This document shows, in pieces, positions 34,161 to 47,739 of a DNA stretch of 64,000 nt. Made by a program: the position numbers and the translations under genes. The notes beneath the pieces are model-generated. The model saw nothing but the letters and a program-made list of their open reading frames with translations, did no database searches and had not been told where the DNA came from. Source of the DNA: Aphidius gifuensis (taxonomy: Eukaryota; Arthropoda; Insecta; Hymenoptera; Braconidae); the NCBI RefSeq assembly GCF_014905175.1, contig NC_057790.1:15216469-15280468 (forward strand). The letters are read 5' to 3'. Each line of letters begins with the position of its first letter. Position 1 is the first letter of the stretch.

Positions 34161-34750
34161 AGAAGAAAAGCGAAAACAATAGGAAATTAAAATTCCCTAA
34201 AAAAAAAAAAATTGCCACGGAAAAATTTTTATAAATTATATATAAATAAAAGTATTAAACAAAATAATTTGAAAAAAAAAATTTGTTCAGTTAAAAAAAA
34301 AGTGAATTGAACGATTTATTTTTTTAATATTTGTATTGATTTATTTCTTGAACAAATCTAATATAGAATCATTGATATTATTACCTACATGAAGTATAAC
34401 CTCAAATTTGTTTTATCTGTATTTTGATTTGTGTACATAATTTGACAGCGCACGTAAGGGTAAATAAAAAAAAAAAATTCAATCATATAATTTAAAATTG
34501 TAAAAAAAATTAAACTGTAATGAATTTGGAATAATCGAGATAAACCACACGGGCTTTCACCGGAGTTTTGAAAATTTTCAATTTTCAATAGAACGAATTC
34601 GTTACTAAAAATTTTTTTTTATTTAGTTAACTTATCCTACAATATTATAAATATTAATTACCCATTTAATTACATTATCAATTTTTTTATTTAAAGGTTT
34701 AAATATTATCAAGATTCTCTTGCCTTTCTCCATGGAAAAATATATATAGG

Positions 34751-34790
34751 TATATAAATCCTGAATCAAAAAACAGTACGCTCAGCTTCC
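34751..34790 (+). promoter_or_regulatory. candidate TATA promoter
   Basis: TATATAAAT at 34751-34759 is followed about 32 bases later by CTCAGCTTCC, close to the TCAGT initiator. It sits just outside one end of the dispersed repeat. No coding exon follows, so this is weak. Confidence 0.22.
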
Positions 34791-34794
34791 AAAC

Positions 34795-35430
34795 GGGATA
34801 CGAAAATTTCAAATTAAAATTAATTATACAAATCATTTCAATGATTTCAAGTAAAAAATAATGTCAAATAATTTCAAAGATATTTCAATGGTTTCAAATG
34901 ATAAAAATGATTCCAAATAATCATTGAAATTATTGAATTAAAGTCTCGTAGAAAATTTGTCAAAGTTTAGTATATTCATTTAAATTTGAATAAATTTTAT
35001 ACATAAATTGGACAATAAAATCGTTTATTTATTTTATTATATACAACAGCGTCAGTGTCGATGAATGTTTCAGCTATAATGGCTGATGACATTGCTAACA
35101 AATATTAATTTTGTTCGATTGGTTTTCTGAGACACGTCCATCATATAGCACCACAGAAAGATGAAATCACTCAATAAAAATGCTTCATGATACCATGTGA
35201 CTTCGAGTAACTTCATTTAAGATTTTAATTGCAAAAACAATCCATGATTTCAACTGATCTCAGTGGTTCAAACTCATCTTGGACACATAATTATTGAAAA
35301 TAAAAGTTTCAAAACATATTGACCTCAACAAGACAAATAACATATGTTTATTGCTTCAAATTCTTCATAATATCAAGTGGCTTCGAGTGATTTTGTTTGA
35401 GATTATAATTGCAAAGTGCAAACTCATCTG
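34795..35430. repeat. dispersed repeat, copy 2 (inverted relative to 484-1145)
   Basis: The reverse complement aligns with 484-1145, for example TGTGTCCAAGATGAGTTTGA, then ACTGAGATCAGTTGAAATCA. Part of the unit recurs once more at about 35515-35580 (CAAATAACATATGCTTATTT), so the repeat is tandem here as well. Confidence 0.75.
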
Positions 35431-36245
35431 AAATCCTTAATCATTCAATTTCATTCTAAATACATAAAAGTGTTGCATTTTAAAAAATTGCAATATTATA
35501 ATATTGATAAAACAATTTAACCTCAACTAACCCGAGACAAATAACATATGCTTATTTAACCGAGAAATTTGCTTGAGTGATGTTTATTTGATTTGATTAA
35601 TTGAACGAAGCGATGACAGTGATGCTTGTCGATATACACGCATGTATATATATGATCCTTTTTTTTTATTTGTACATCATACAATTAATTTTTTAAAAGT
35701 AAATACATATATATATATATCTTTACTCGACTTTTTTATGAATAACACGATGAAATATTGTTTGTGGGTAGATATAGTCATGTGTTCATTTTAGAAATAG
35801 AAATGATAATCCACAAAAGTGAGGTATACATAGGAAAATAAAAAAAATATAAAGAAGACAATCTCTCATATAATTGAATTTATAGTCAAGTACATGAACA
35901 AACTGTTCTGGATTGACTGTATTACACAGATATGCACACACATGTGTCATTGTTGTAAGCAAACTACAACTTGAATTCCCCATGATCCATCAACGGAAGT
36001 AAAAAATTAGACGATTGACTCGAGAAAAAGATATACGTATGAGTTCTTGTTACAATATATATATATTTTACAGTCATATTGTTTTTATTGAAAAAATATA
36101 TATTTGTTTTAATATTAGTCATTAAAATGTTATTATCTATTTAGTTAAAATTTATTTATTTATTTTCTTATTGTTATTATTTATGACAATGACAATATGT
36201 CGGGCAACTAATATCATAACGTGTCTGAAATATATTAGGCTGAAT

Positions 36246-36247
<2 letters not shown>

Positions 36248-36292
<45 letters not shown>
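36248..36292. repeat. ATT microsatellite
   Basis: About fifteen uninterrupted ATT units. Confidence 0.95.
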
Positions 36293-39200
36293 TACTTCAT
36301 CACGATCCAACTTGTGTACTCGTAATATTTATATTTTTTTTATTTTTATAATTTTTATCATAATACTGATAATAAACCGAGGCTACCAAGTGACCAGTTA
36401 ACAGGTGCATTTGTTATTTCAATATTTCATTAGTTTAATTATTGTCCTCTATTCTAGATATGTCAAAACGAGTTTAACATTATCAACTTTTTTTTTAAAT
36501 TAAAATAAATTAAAAATAAAAAAAAATATACGTAGCTATAAATAGATATATCATTCAAATATTTAACAAGAAAAAAAAAAAATATATACTGTTGGAAATT
36601 ATATTTAAAATTTAAATTTTACTTGAAACTTGGAAAAAAAGAAAAATTACTTGAACTGCAAAATATAAATTATGTAATGTTTTTTTTTGTTTTCAGAAAA
36701 CAAAATGACACAATCGTTTTATTTATTTATTTGTTATATATCCCTCAAAAACAAAAGCGACACTTTCGATAAAAAAATAATGAAAATTGAATGTAAAGAA
36801 AACCCGAACAAGTTTTCAATTGTTGCGTTTTGAATTTTACTCGATTTTAATATGTTCATATAAGCCTGCGCGGTTTAAAAATTAAGTATTAATTTTAAAC
36901 TTTAGCGGATACGTTTGTGGGGTGCATATAGACTACCAGTTGACAGACACCCTCTAAAGCGGAAAAAATGAAAATACAAAGGAAATAACATAAAAACTTT
37001 TCCGATGTAATAAACAGACTTTATTATAATGATAATTTTATACTTGTATATATACGTATATATTTACAATTGTATTTGATAATAATATTATCCCTCGCAA
37101 CTTGCCTACAAAGTTGGAAAAGAAAAAATAGATTTTAATTTTAAAAAGAAATATTTTATACGCATAGATACTCAGCAAGAAAAAAATGTGGAAAAAATTG
37201 AAATGTAAATTTTCAACCTTGAAGTAAGGTGTTGTTTGAATTTTGCACAAAATGTTAAGTTGATATTTTTACAATTATTTTGTTCAAACAAAAAAGAAGA
37301 ATTTGTAGAATTAACCCAAAAAAAATAATAAAATACTGTTTAAACTTCAATAGAAAATTAGTATTTAAAATGTATTCAAAAAATGTTCATTGATGAGTTG
37401 CTATTTTTTCTAGATATTCATTTAAAATTTATTTCAAATTTTAGTTTGACATTTTTATCCATTATTGGTTTTTAAGACAATAGACGATTTTACTTTAAGC
37501 AGATGTGAAAAGAAAAATCCAAGATATATTTGGAGATGCATAAATATTAGTTGTTAAGAATTGAAGATGCTAGTCTAGTTTTAACCATTGGCACAAGCCC
37601 ACAAGCACACATAGAGCTCTGACCAGATCATCTTGAATTAAATTTTATATACATATTTATTAGACGTACATTGCATTATAGTCATTTATTGAATTTTGTA
37701 AATTCTTGGAATAACCAATATAATTGAGTGTGGGTTCATAAAAATTAATCTTGTTAAATGAGCTGTGTCGCAACACCGTATGACCCGATGACTTGAACAG
37801 TAAAGTGCCTTATCAACATCTACCAATCAGACAATTATTGTAACTTTTTAACTTGTATATATTTTTTAATTTCGATTGAATCTTTATACTTTATTTAAAA
37901 AAAAAAAAAAAACGTTTGACTTTGCAGGTGACTTTGTTGGGAAAAAATAAAAAATGAATATAAAAATCATACATGTTCAACGAATAAAACTTTATCAAGT
38001 ATACTTCATATATAATATTATGTACGAAGGTATTGTTGGGGCTGATTATTTTCACCGTCAAGAACCCTCACTGTGTTGTACACTGTGGTGTTGCAGTTTT
38101 TCAGACATACAACCAGCAGCAATGACTGTTGTAACCAATATACATGTATGTAAAAAAAAAAAATAAAAGAAGAGAGGAACACAACATTGAAACTTGAATG
38201 ATGGCTGGAATGAATAGGGGTTTTCAAGTATGCCGTGGTACCAACTCAAGTAGCCATTGTTGGCCCACATGGCTTGCTTGAATACATAAATCTAGACGAT
38301 CGACTTTCCCAAGATGCAACATGGGATTTTACATACATATATTTTTTTTTCATAATTATTATTACACAGTTTAAAAATATTCTTAAAATTTAAACTCAAA
38401 TGTCATAATAGATTTACATATTTTTATTTTTACATGTAAAATTAATATTCAGCTTGAAAAATATTTAAAAAATCTGTACTTACATAATATTAGCTTTAAA
38501 ATCAAATAATTATTTTTATTTTCATTTTTTAGTTTAAACAAAATAAATGTAAAAATATAAACTCAATATTTATTTACCATTTATGAACATGTTTAAGAAT
38601 TAATTTTTAATACATTTTTCATTTTCTGTTGTAAGCTTATTTGCACAAATGAAATTGTACATTTTTTATTTTAATCATTGACATATATTTACTTAGAAAA
38701 TTTTTAGATGATCAGACAACATTAAAAGCTTTTTAAAATTATCATTACTCAATTCTTCGTTGAAACGCTTGAATGAAGATGTTGTCATGGCAAGTAGCAA
38801 CTTTATGAATGACTTCATAACGAGATGCACAGCCAGGGGGCTGGTCATATATGTGTATGATATACTAGATTTATCTAGGGATAAAAGAAAGACAGGGTTT
38901 ATATTTCTTTCACATGAAGCTTTTTTTTTTTTCTAGCGCACGTGTCTTTTTCAATGGACCAATCAGACTTTCTATGATCATCAATCAGAATGAAACAACC
39001 CGCAGAGTGTCATCTATGGTCCACTACTTTAACTCGTCCAAGTATTAATTCCGATTTATTTTTATCTTTTTCTTCTGACAATAAATAAATATATATAGAA
39101 TTTAGAGCATTCAAATTGTTACTATTATTATTATTATATTATCATCGAATGTCTATGTCTTTCGACTGTTTTAATTTTTTTATACCGACAAAGCTTTTTA

Positions 39201-39764
39201 TCATAAATTAATAAAAATGTTTTCGTTGTTTTATTTAGTTTATCAATTAAATTTTTTATGTTTATTAAGGTGTTAGTATTCAGCAGCCAATAAGAAACTT
39301 AACATTTCACATTACGTGAAGTGAATGCACACATATACGATTAGTGAAATGAAAAAAAAAATAAAAAAAGCCCCCTCAGAGCAAATTTATATAGGACACA
39401 TAACAACCCCGAATGTGGTGAATCAAGTCATTCACTCACAGCTAGACTCAATTCGTCCCTCGAATAATTGAATAAGTTGCTAATGTGAATTTTTCATAAT
39501 ATCAAAAATCAATTGAATTCACTTGAATGCTCATTTAATGATGGGATAATATATCATCGTATACAATATTGAAAGTAAATAAATTAAAATGCTAAAAAAA
39601 GACCATTTTAAATTTAATAAAAATATACATATAACTTTTTTTATAGTAATAGTTTTTTTATACTTTTACATTGTTCAATTAAAAAACAAAAGAATTAGTC
39701 TTTTTATAAATATTATAAGCTTGATAAAAAAAAGTTGTTTTTTTTTTCTCTACTATAAAAAGCT

Positions 39765-39802
39765 ATAAATTAATTAAATTTTTTCATTCATATAATTATA
39801 AA
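39765..39802 (+). repeat. 38 bp direct repeat, left copy
   Basis: The 38 bases from ATAAATTAATTAAATTTTTT to TATAATTATAAA recur without change at 42978-43015. The pair brackets the element at 39803-42977. Confidence 0.9.
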
Positions 39803-42800
39803 CCCAGGTAGAAATCTAATGTCTATTCGACGTCGAATAGCGCTCGATTTCCGAAGGCATGCTCCGTTCGACGTGAAATTGAGGCTCAAACGATGATGTC
39901 CGGGTGACGCTATTCGATGTCGGATCGACGTCGTTTCGGACTTGTTCATAAAATGATCGCTTGCATTGAATTTTGATAGATGGCAGTAGAGTCAAGTTCT
40001 ATATATAGGTAAAGAAGGCAATTTTTTTTATTAGCAATATCATTAAAAGCAATAAATTAAAAAAAAAATGCCTCATACGCAGGGATGGGCATCTGTAAGT
40101 TTTTGAGTTGCTTACAATTATCCATGAATGAAACGTTTGAAACAGGATAAAACGGATAAAACCCACGTGATCTCTCAGTAGCTCAAATTTTTCAGTTGTC
40201 ACATGTTAATTTATACAGAATTAATTCAGCCATGGAAATTAACATGTAGACAACCTCCTTTCCATAGCTTTTTATTGATTTAAAATTATCATTTATTATA
40301 GAATTGAATAAATAAAAAGCTAGAGAAAAAATGGTAGCTATGGAAAGGAAGTTGTCACATGTTAATTTATACAGAATTCATTTAGCCATCTTTTCCTCAG
40401 CTACTGCTTTTCCTTGGACATTTGTATTATTTAAAAATAAATTTACATGTATTTCATTTATGAAAAAAATTAAAAGAGCCCAAGGAATAGCAGGAGCTAA
40501 GGAATTGAGGTTGCCAAAGAATTGTATTTTAAGCAACATTATTTCCTTGAAACATGATTCTTTGGCAACCTCAATTCCTTAGCTACATCTTTTCCTTGGA
40601 CATTTTTTATTTATTTTATAAATAAGATACATGTAAATTTATTTTTTAAAAATACAAATGTCCAAGAAAAAGCAGTAGCTAAAAATTGTGTGGTTAAAGA
40701 ATTATTATGTTTCAAGGAAATAATTCTTAGTCAAATTAATTCCTTAGCTACATCTTTTCATAGCTACTGCTTTTCTTTTGGACATTTTTATTTACTTTAT
40801 AAATAAAAAATACATCTAAGTTATTTTTAAAAATACAAATGTCCAAGAAAAGCTTTAGTAGAAAAGATGTGTAAAGAATAAAATTTTAGAAATCATGTTT
40901 CTAGGAAATAATTCATTAGAATCACATTAATTCCTTGGCTACATCTTTTAAAATTACTGATTTCCTTAAAAAATTATATTTTACTTAGCTACATCTTTTC
41001 AAAAGAAAAATCTTTTTCTTAGCTACATATTTTCCTTAGCTACATCTTTTTCCTTAGCTACAAAATTTTCTTGACATTTACAATTATATTTTTGAAAATA
41101 AATTTAATGTATTTTATTTATAAAAAGAAATAAAAAATGTTTAAAGGAAAGAAACATTAGTATTTAAAATGTAATATAAAGTATGAATACCATGAATTAT
41201 GTTTCAAGAAATAATTCATAATCACATTAATTTCTTAGTTACATTTTTTCCTTATACTGCTTTTCATGTAGACATTTTATTTCTTTATAAATAAAATACA
41301 TGTAAATTTATTTTTAAAATTACAAATGTCCAAGAAAAGCGGTAGCTAAAGAACAAAGATGTAACAAAGATAAAATTTTAAATTATGTTTCTAGAAATAA
41401 TTGCTTAGTCACATTAATTTTTAGCTACATCAATTTCCTTAGCTAGTGTTTTCATAAATAATGCTTTTCCTTAGCTACATCTTTTCCTTAGCTACATCTT
41501 TTCCTTAGCTACATCTTTTCCTTAGCTACATCTTTTCCTTAGCTACTGCTTTTCCTTGGACATTTGTATGTTTAAAAAATAAATTTACATGTATTTTATT
41601 TATAAAATAAATAAAAAATGTCCAAGGAAAAGCAGTATCGAAAAAACTAATCAAGTAATTATAAAGAATTATGTTTCAAGGAAATATTTTCCTTAAGACT
41701 GCTTTTCATGGACATTTTTTATTTATTTATAAATAAAAATACATGTAAATTTTATTTTTCAAAAATACAAATGTAGAAGAAAAGCAGTAATGAAAAAGAT
41801 GTAACTAATGAATAGGGTTTTAAAAATTATGTTTCTACCAAATAATTCCTTAGTCACATTAATTGCTTAGCTACATCTTTTCTATACTACTTTCATAGCT
41901 ACTGCTTTCATACTTCATTTTTTCCTTAGCTTCATCTTTTCCTTAGCTAAATCTTTTCCTTAATAGCTACATATTTTCATTTTTACATGTTTTAATAGCT
42001 ACATCTTTTCCTTAGCTACATCTTTTCATAGCTACATCTTTCATTAGCTACATCTTTTATTTAGCTACATCTTTTCCTTAGCTACATTTTTCCTTAGCTA
42101 CTGCTTTTTCTTGGACATTTGTCTTATTGCAAAAATAAATTTACATTTATTTTATTTATAAAAGAAATAAAAATTTTCAAGGAAACAACAGTAGCTAAAT
42201 GTAACTAAACTAGAATTACCTTAAGAAGATGTTTCATGGAAATATTTCCTTAACTACATCTTTTCATAGCTACTGCTTTTCCTTGGACATTTTTATTTAT
42301 TTTATAAATAAAATACATATATAATTTATTCTTCAAAAATACAAATGTCAAGCGCAGCGGTATTAATGGAAAAAGATATGTAATAATAAGGTACCAAGAA
42401 TTATGTTTCTAGGAAATAATTCCTTAGTCACATTAATTCCTTTGCTACATCTTTTCTTTAGCTACTAAATTTTAATTTAGACACTTTTTATTTATTTTAT
42501 AAATAAAATACTTGTAAATTCATTTTTAAAATACAAATGTCAAGAAAAAGCGTGTTAAGAAAAAAGATAATAATAAATTGAGTTATAAAGAATTTCGTTT
42601 CAAGGAAATAATTCCTTAGTCACATTAATTCCTTAGCTCCATTTTTTTCTTAGCTACTGCTTGTCCTTAGTCATTTATTTATTTAACAAATGAAATACAT
42701 GTTATCTATCCTGTTTTGAACGTTTCATTTCTGGATAATTGTAAACAACTCAAAAACTCACAGTATGCCCATCCCTGCTCAAATTAATGATACGTAAATA

Positions 42801-42977
42801 AATCTGATGAAAATCACTCACTCTGCCATCTACTGAGCCACATCATAAATATGTTAATATTATCACCGTATGACGCGCCACAGTCGGATCGACATCGGTT
42901 CGACGTCGAAAAACGTCACCTTTCGATGTCGTTTCGAGCTCGAATTTCGACGTCGAAAATGGTTTCTCGTATCTAAA
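39803..42977. mobile_element. CCC-ended foldback element (word TCGACGTCGA), bracketed by 38 bp repeats
   Basis: It starts CCCAGGTAGAAATC, the terminus type of 6339-7004. The right terminus is decayed (TTTCTCGTATCT). Both arms carry TTCGACGTCGA, ATCGACGTCG and CGATGTCG words, plus an inverted GATAGATGGCAGTAGAGT/CTCTGCCATCTACTGAG pair. The whole centre is occupied by the hAT-type foldback at 40080-42777. Confidence 0.65.
40080..42777. mobile_element. hAT-type foldback element filled with a CTTAGCTACATC satellite
   Basis: CAGGGATGGGCATCTGTAAG at the left and CACAGTATGCCCATCCCTG at the right are long inverted repeats continuing through TTTTTGAGTTG and ATGAAACGTT. CAGGGATGGGCA is a typical hAT terminus. 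The 8 base flanks CTCATACG and CTCAAATT agree at 5 of 8 positions, so the insertion looks old. The 2.5 kb interior is a mosaic of CCTTAGCTACATCTTTT, AGCTACTGCTTTTCCTTGGA and their reverse complements. It is non-coding. Confidence 0.75.
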
Positions 42978-43015
42978 ATAAATTAATTAAATTTTTTCAT
43001 TCATATAATTATAAA
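42978..43015 (+). repeat. 38 bp direct repeat, right copy
   Basis: Identical to 39765-39802. See the finding on this duplication. Confidence 0.9.
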
Positions 43016-46000
43016 ATTACATTTATATATATATATTAATTGAAATATATATATATATGTATAAAAATAATTTTTTTACATTTAATTTGTCTATAATAAA
43101 AAAAGTTACAATACAAGAGTTGAATGATTAATTTTATTGAATTCATTGAGACAATAAATGTAAGCCAATCATGAAATTAATGAAAATAACAGAATGTAGA
43201 ACATAAAAGGGAAATGTAGAGTCGTCGTAAACCCCTTCTCTTACTTGACTTTTATATATAGGTGTGTATACTGTATATACACATAACGAAGGGTGAAACA
43301 ATAAGCGACAAATGACAATAAGGATTTAAGTGGTGACCTCAATGATATCAACTGCATGTCGGAATAGAATTCAATTGAATTAAAGAAACGTTATGAGAAA
43401 GAGTCAACTAATAAAGTGGTAACAAGCCATGTCCATAACATATATATAATGTATACCAATTGTATATATAATATTTCGTTGAACCACTTGACTATCTTTT
43501 GATTTTATTTATTTATTTTCATCTAGTAGTTTTATCAATAAAATAAAACTTTAAAATTAATTTAAGCAATTATTATTATATTGTTTGTCATCATTAAATT
43601 ATAAGTATTTATGAAAAAAAAAAATAATAATTAACAAATGAATTACTTTATAACTTTACTAACAGTTGCTAATTCAGGAACAAAAATATATAATTATTAA
43701 ATTAATATTTACCCAAATATAGGCTAAAATGTTAAACTAATATTTTTATATTAATTTTTTTCACCACAAAAATTGAATGTTGAAATAAAAATACTTGGAG
43801 AAAATTGTTGTTTAAATTTTAATTTAAAATTTGTTAATAAAACATGTAAGAAAAAATGCTAAAATTATTTTTATTTTTGCTGTTTTTAATTTTAAAATTT
43901 CAAGCTAAATATTAAATTAACATCTTAAGAAAAAATATAAACCTAACATTTGAGAACTGTTGAATTTTCTATTAATTTTCTCTAACCAAATTAACAATGA
44001 ACAAGAAGAATTATTATTTGAAAAAGAATAAAAAACTATTGAATAAAATCGACAAAGTGTATATAGACATAAAGAATATATTAATAATATAATGTAATAA
44101 TTTTATACTAGTGTGGTCAATTTAATACATAGTGTCTAACTACAAATATGGATAGCATGATAATAATGTCGATAGTCTACAGATTATACGGTGATGTATT
44201 GTACCCTCGGCAACCTATATACGCTTGGTCACATTTTATCAGCTGTGTTGTATTTCGATGTGCACAACTAACATACAAAAAATCTAATTGAAAAAAAAAA
44301 CAAGCAAATAAATAACAGCAACTTGATAAACTCATAGATACAAGTTTAATAATTACTAATTGAAAAAATTATTTAATAAATATTATTTTAACTGTGATTG
44401 TAGTATTGTATTATTCTCTCAATTTGCTTAATCATCATAATACAAGCATACAACATATACAAACACATAGTGCCATCTATCAGTTCAAGCGTCAACTTTA
44501 ACAGCTCGTGACATATGCCCTTCCCCCACTATGCATAGTAAAAAGATAAGGATGCATGCATCATATGACAAATATATTATTATTTATAAATTCACAAAGT
44601 GTTTTATTAATAATATAAACTTTTAAAAACTGTATGGTCATTTTTTTACTATCTTCTTTTGCAAATATTACTGACAATACGCTCTTAGTTTGAAATTCCA
44701 GATAGAAATATATTAAATAAAGCAATTATGAATTACATTTTTCTTAATATAGGTTATATTCTTCATTTTTCAATATTCAATTGTTTACATTTGAACTCAT
44801 CCAATTTAATGAAATAGACCTAAAAAAATTGAATCAAAATCATTCACTCAAAGCCTTGGATATGTTGTATGTTATTTTTTTTTTAATTTTAGTTTTGGTA
44901 ATGTCGTCTTTGGAATATTCCCCGGAGAATTTCATGAAACGTATCTTTGTATATATATATTTTTATATGGCGAATATAAAAGATGGAAAAAGTTGACTTG
45001 AGTCTTGTTATCTTCAGCAAGTTCTTTGTAAATATATATAAATAAAGCTAGTTCGAGTTGAGGGAAAGTGCCAATGTTACTGTCATCAAAGTATATACAA
45101 AATTGTCCAATCGTCACACTACCTATCGTTCGACCTGGCATTCATGGTATCTTATGTTATTTCAAAATGAAAAAAAAAATATCATCAAACGATGCCGCGC
45201 ACTACTGGATTCACGTCTTGTTGAGATCAAATTCATGCTTTATATATACGTTGGTTCCGACATACAGCCAACATTCATGGAATAACGTTTCTTCAATATA
45301 CCATACAAAAATATATCAAATAATTTTTCTTTTATCGATATTTTGATTTTTAAAATATGTTCATATATATTGTATATGTATTTATGATGTATGAGAATTG
45401 ATAAATTTATTTGATATGAAAAACCACAAAATTTTTCGTGGTAAAATATATTTTTTTTTTGTTTTTTTACTTTTTTTTTAAATTGGGCATAAAAAATGGC
45501 CTTTGGCTCTGTCTGGTGGTGAGCATCACGATCATTAGACGAACGTAAAAGGTTACATGAGGAATGGCAAAGACATAACAACACGTCTCAGGTACACCTG
45601 TCACTGATGTTCATGCTTCATTCCGACGCGAGAATCTTTCATCTCATTTTATGGAATCCTATAGAAATTCTACATTTTCTTAGAAATAATAGTATTATGT
45701 GGTTTTGGTTTAATTATTATTTATTTTTTTTTTTTGCTTTTCAATTGTTTTCATTTTTTGTGAAATGATATGTTTGATTTAAATATGTTAATGATGACAT
45801 CAAAATGCTGTGTTTATGAAAAAAAAATTATTTTGATTTGGGGTAATATTTGGACGTGGACATTTAGTTTTTCATTACAAGGAAAAAGTATTTTCAATTA
45901 TTGGTATTTTTATAAGCTCATCAATGTATGATTAATTTTGATTTTGATAAAAAAATTATATTTGTTTCATAAGTTAACTGAATTTATGACAAAGAAAAAA

Positions 46001-47739
46001 AAATGATAGTTCCAAATTTTTTCTATATTTAAAAACAAATATTTTTGACATGTAAATTGACAAATTGTAAAAATATATCTTTCAAAAATTTTACAATCTT
46101 TTAAACTATCTATAAATTTTTTTATTATGTATAAAAAATTAAGATATACATTTCATTTCATTTGAAAATTTAGATGAAGAAAAAAGTTTATCAACTAAAA
46201 TTGTTTCAGGATCATTTCTGGAATAATCCACCAAAATGGGTGAATCAAGTCCAAATTTATTATCAATTGCAGAAAGATTTTTCAATGAACTTTTTTTTTT
46301 GAATTTGTTTTTACAAAATGCTCATTGTTAATTCACTCAAGCTTACCGCCGGAACATTGAAATATTTTAAATATCATTTGAATAAATAAAAAAATACAAA
46401 CCTAATGTCACTATTTCAGCATGTTTCAATAAAAAATATGATGAAAGTTTTGAAGATTAATGTTAATTTTTTTCTCAATCATTTTACGAAAACTTGGTTG
46501 TAAATTTTTTACATGTGACATAATATAGTATTTTCTTTGGATTAGTTAATGAATGTAAGCTAAATAAACAACTCTGTATTCTTTTTTTCTTCTTTCAAAT
46601 TTTGAATTGATACGCAAAAAGTTGTAAACTTCATTAGAAAATTTAAATTTTAAAAGTTGAAAACTATATTTACTGGTGCGAGCTAACATTTTTTTCGGAA
46701 TTTTAATTTGACGTTTTCTTTGAATATTTATTGATTTTTCAAGCTGAATATTTATTTTACATCTAAAAAAAAAAAAAAAAATACAAACTTATTTTGATAC
46801 TTGAAAAATGTTAAAATTCGACACTCCTTTTTCAAGTGTGAGTACAACGACACGGATAAATTATATTTTTTCTATATATACATTTGTTAAACTCAATAGT
46901 AACTCATACACAGAAGCGTATATTCACCCATAGTTGATTAGGAAATTAGAGCACTTTGGTGGCTATCAGCTAATTGCAACGCATTACACATAAGCAGTAA
47001 TTGTTCACGCTCGCTCTGTTTTTGTTATTATTATTTTATTTTTTATTTTAAATTTTTTACATGCAATTTTTTATTTCCATAATGTTTTTTTTTTTTCTCT
47101 TTATATTTTTCATCTTATATATATTTTAAAAACATGAAGTTGTTTGTGGCATTGAAATCACACATGATGATAGTGTCTAAAATACAAAGGTTTTTTAAAA
47201 AAAATATATAAAGAAAAAAAAAAAAAAAAACTGGTGTTGCTTTACGAATGAAAATTATGCGCAGTAAAATTTTACTGTTCTCGAGTTAAAACGATACGAG
47301 TTTATATATACGAATGTTATTTTGCTGAATTTTTTTATTATCTAACAAAAAACATTGAAAATAAATAAATAAATAAATAAAACTTGTTATTCTTTTCCTT
47401 CGGGGTATACAACATTCTCATATATGTATATTCACAAAAAAAATAAAAATAAAAATATGAATAATACGATTTATATTTATAAAAAAAAAAATATGAGAAT
47501 ATGAAAAAAAATAGGTATGAGTGTACATATGTTACCGAGGTTTAGCGTTTTATATTTGCAAGATGTAAAATGTTAACCACATTGTAATTATGTCTCAGGA
47601 ATATAATGCCTGACGCTTTTATACTGGATCATTATATTCGCATCTTTTCCGGTTCCGCGAATAAAACTATTTTTTATTTTTTTTTTGTTCATTTTTTATA
47701 TATACGTGAGTCTTCAAGGGCAGTTTTTTTTTTTTTTTT
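43016..47739. other. AT-rich non-coding DNA
   Basis: No recognisable gene or repeat family. TA runs occur at 43024-43062. A balanced patch at about 45490-45640 contains the dyad CAGGTACACCTG (two E-boxes in one palindrome). Frames of 70-114 codons here are low complexity and unrecognised. Confidence 0.45.

Larger units (their letters stand above)
32709..34200 (-). mobile_element. Helentron-like element, copy 1
   Basis: Read on the minus strand, it begins TTAGGGAATTTTAATTTCC. It ends with the subterminal inverse GAAATTAAAATTCCCCCC, then a hairpin ACAGTTGC-TTCA-GCAACTGT and the terminus ATGATCA. It is set between runs of T with no other target duplication. Subterminal inverted repeats, a 3' hairpin, internal T-rich minisatellites and T-run insertion match the Helentron/HINE plan of rolling-circle elements. 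No Rep or helicase is seen. Short conserved frames lie inside. The sister copy is at 60228-62987. Confidence 0.65.
34201..39764. other. AT-rich non-coding DNA
   Basis: Apart from the dispersed repeat at 34795-35430, a TTA microsatellite and a candidate promoter, I see no feature. Balanced-composition patches near 38020-38280, 38740-38870 and 38940-39050 (with CACGTG and CCAAT motifs) could be regulatory. Frames are Phe/Tyr/Leu-rich and arise from T-tracts. Confidence 0.45.
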
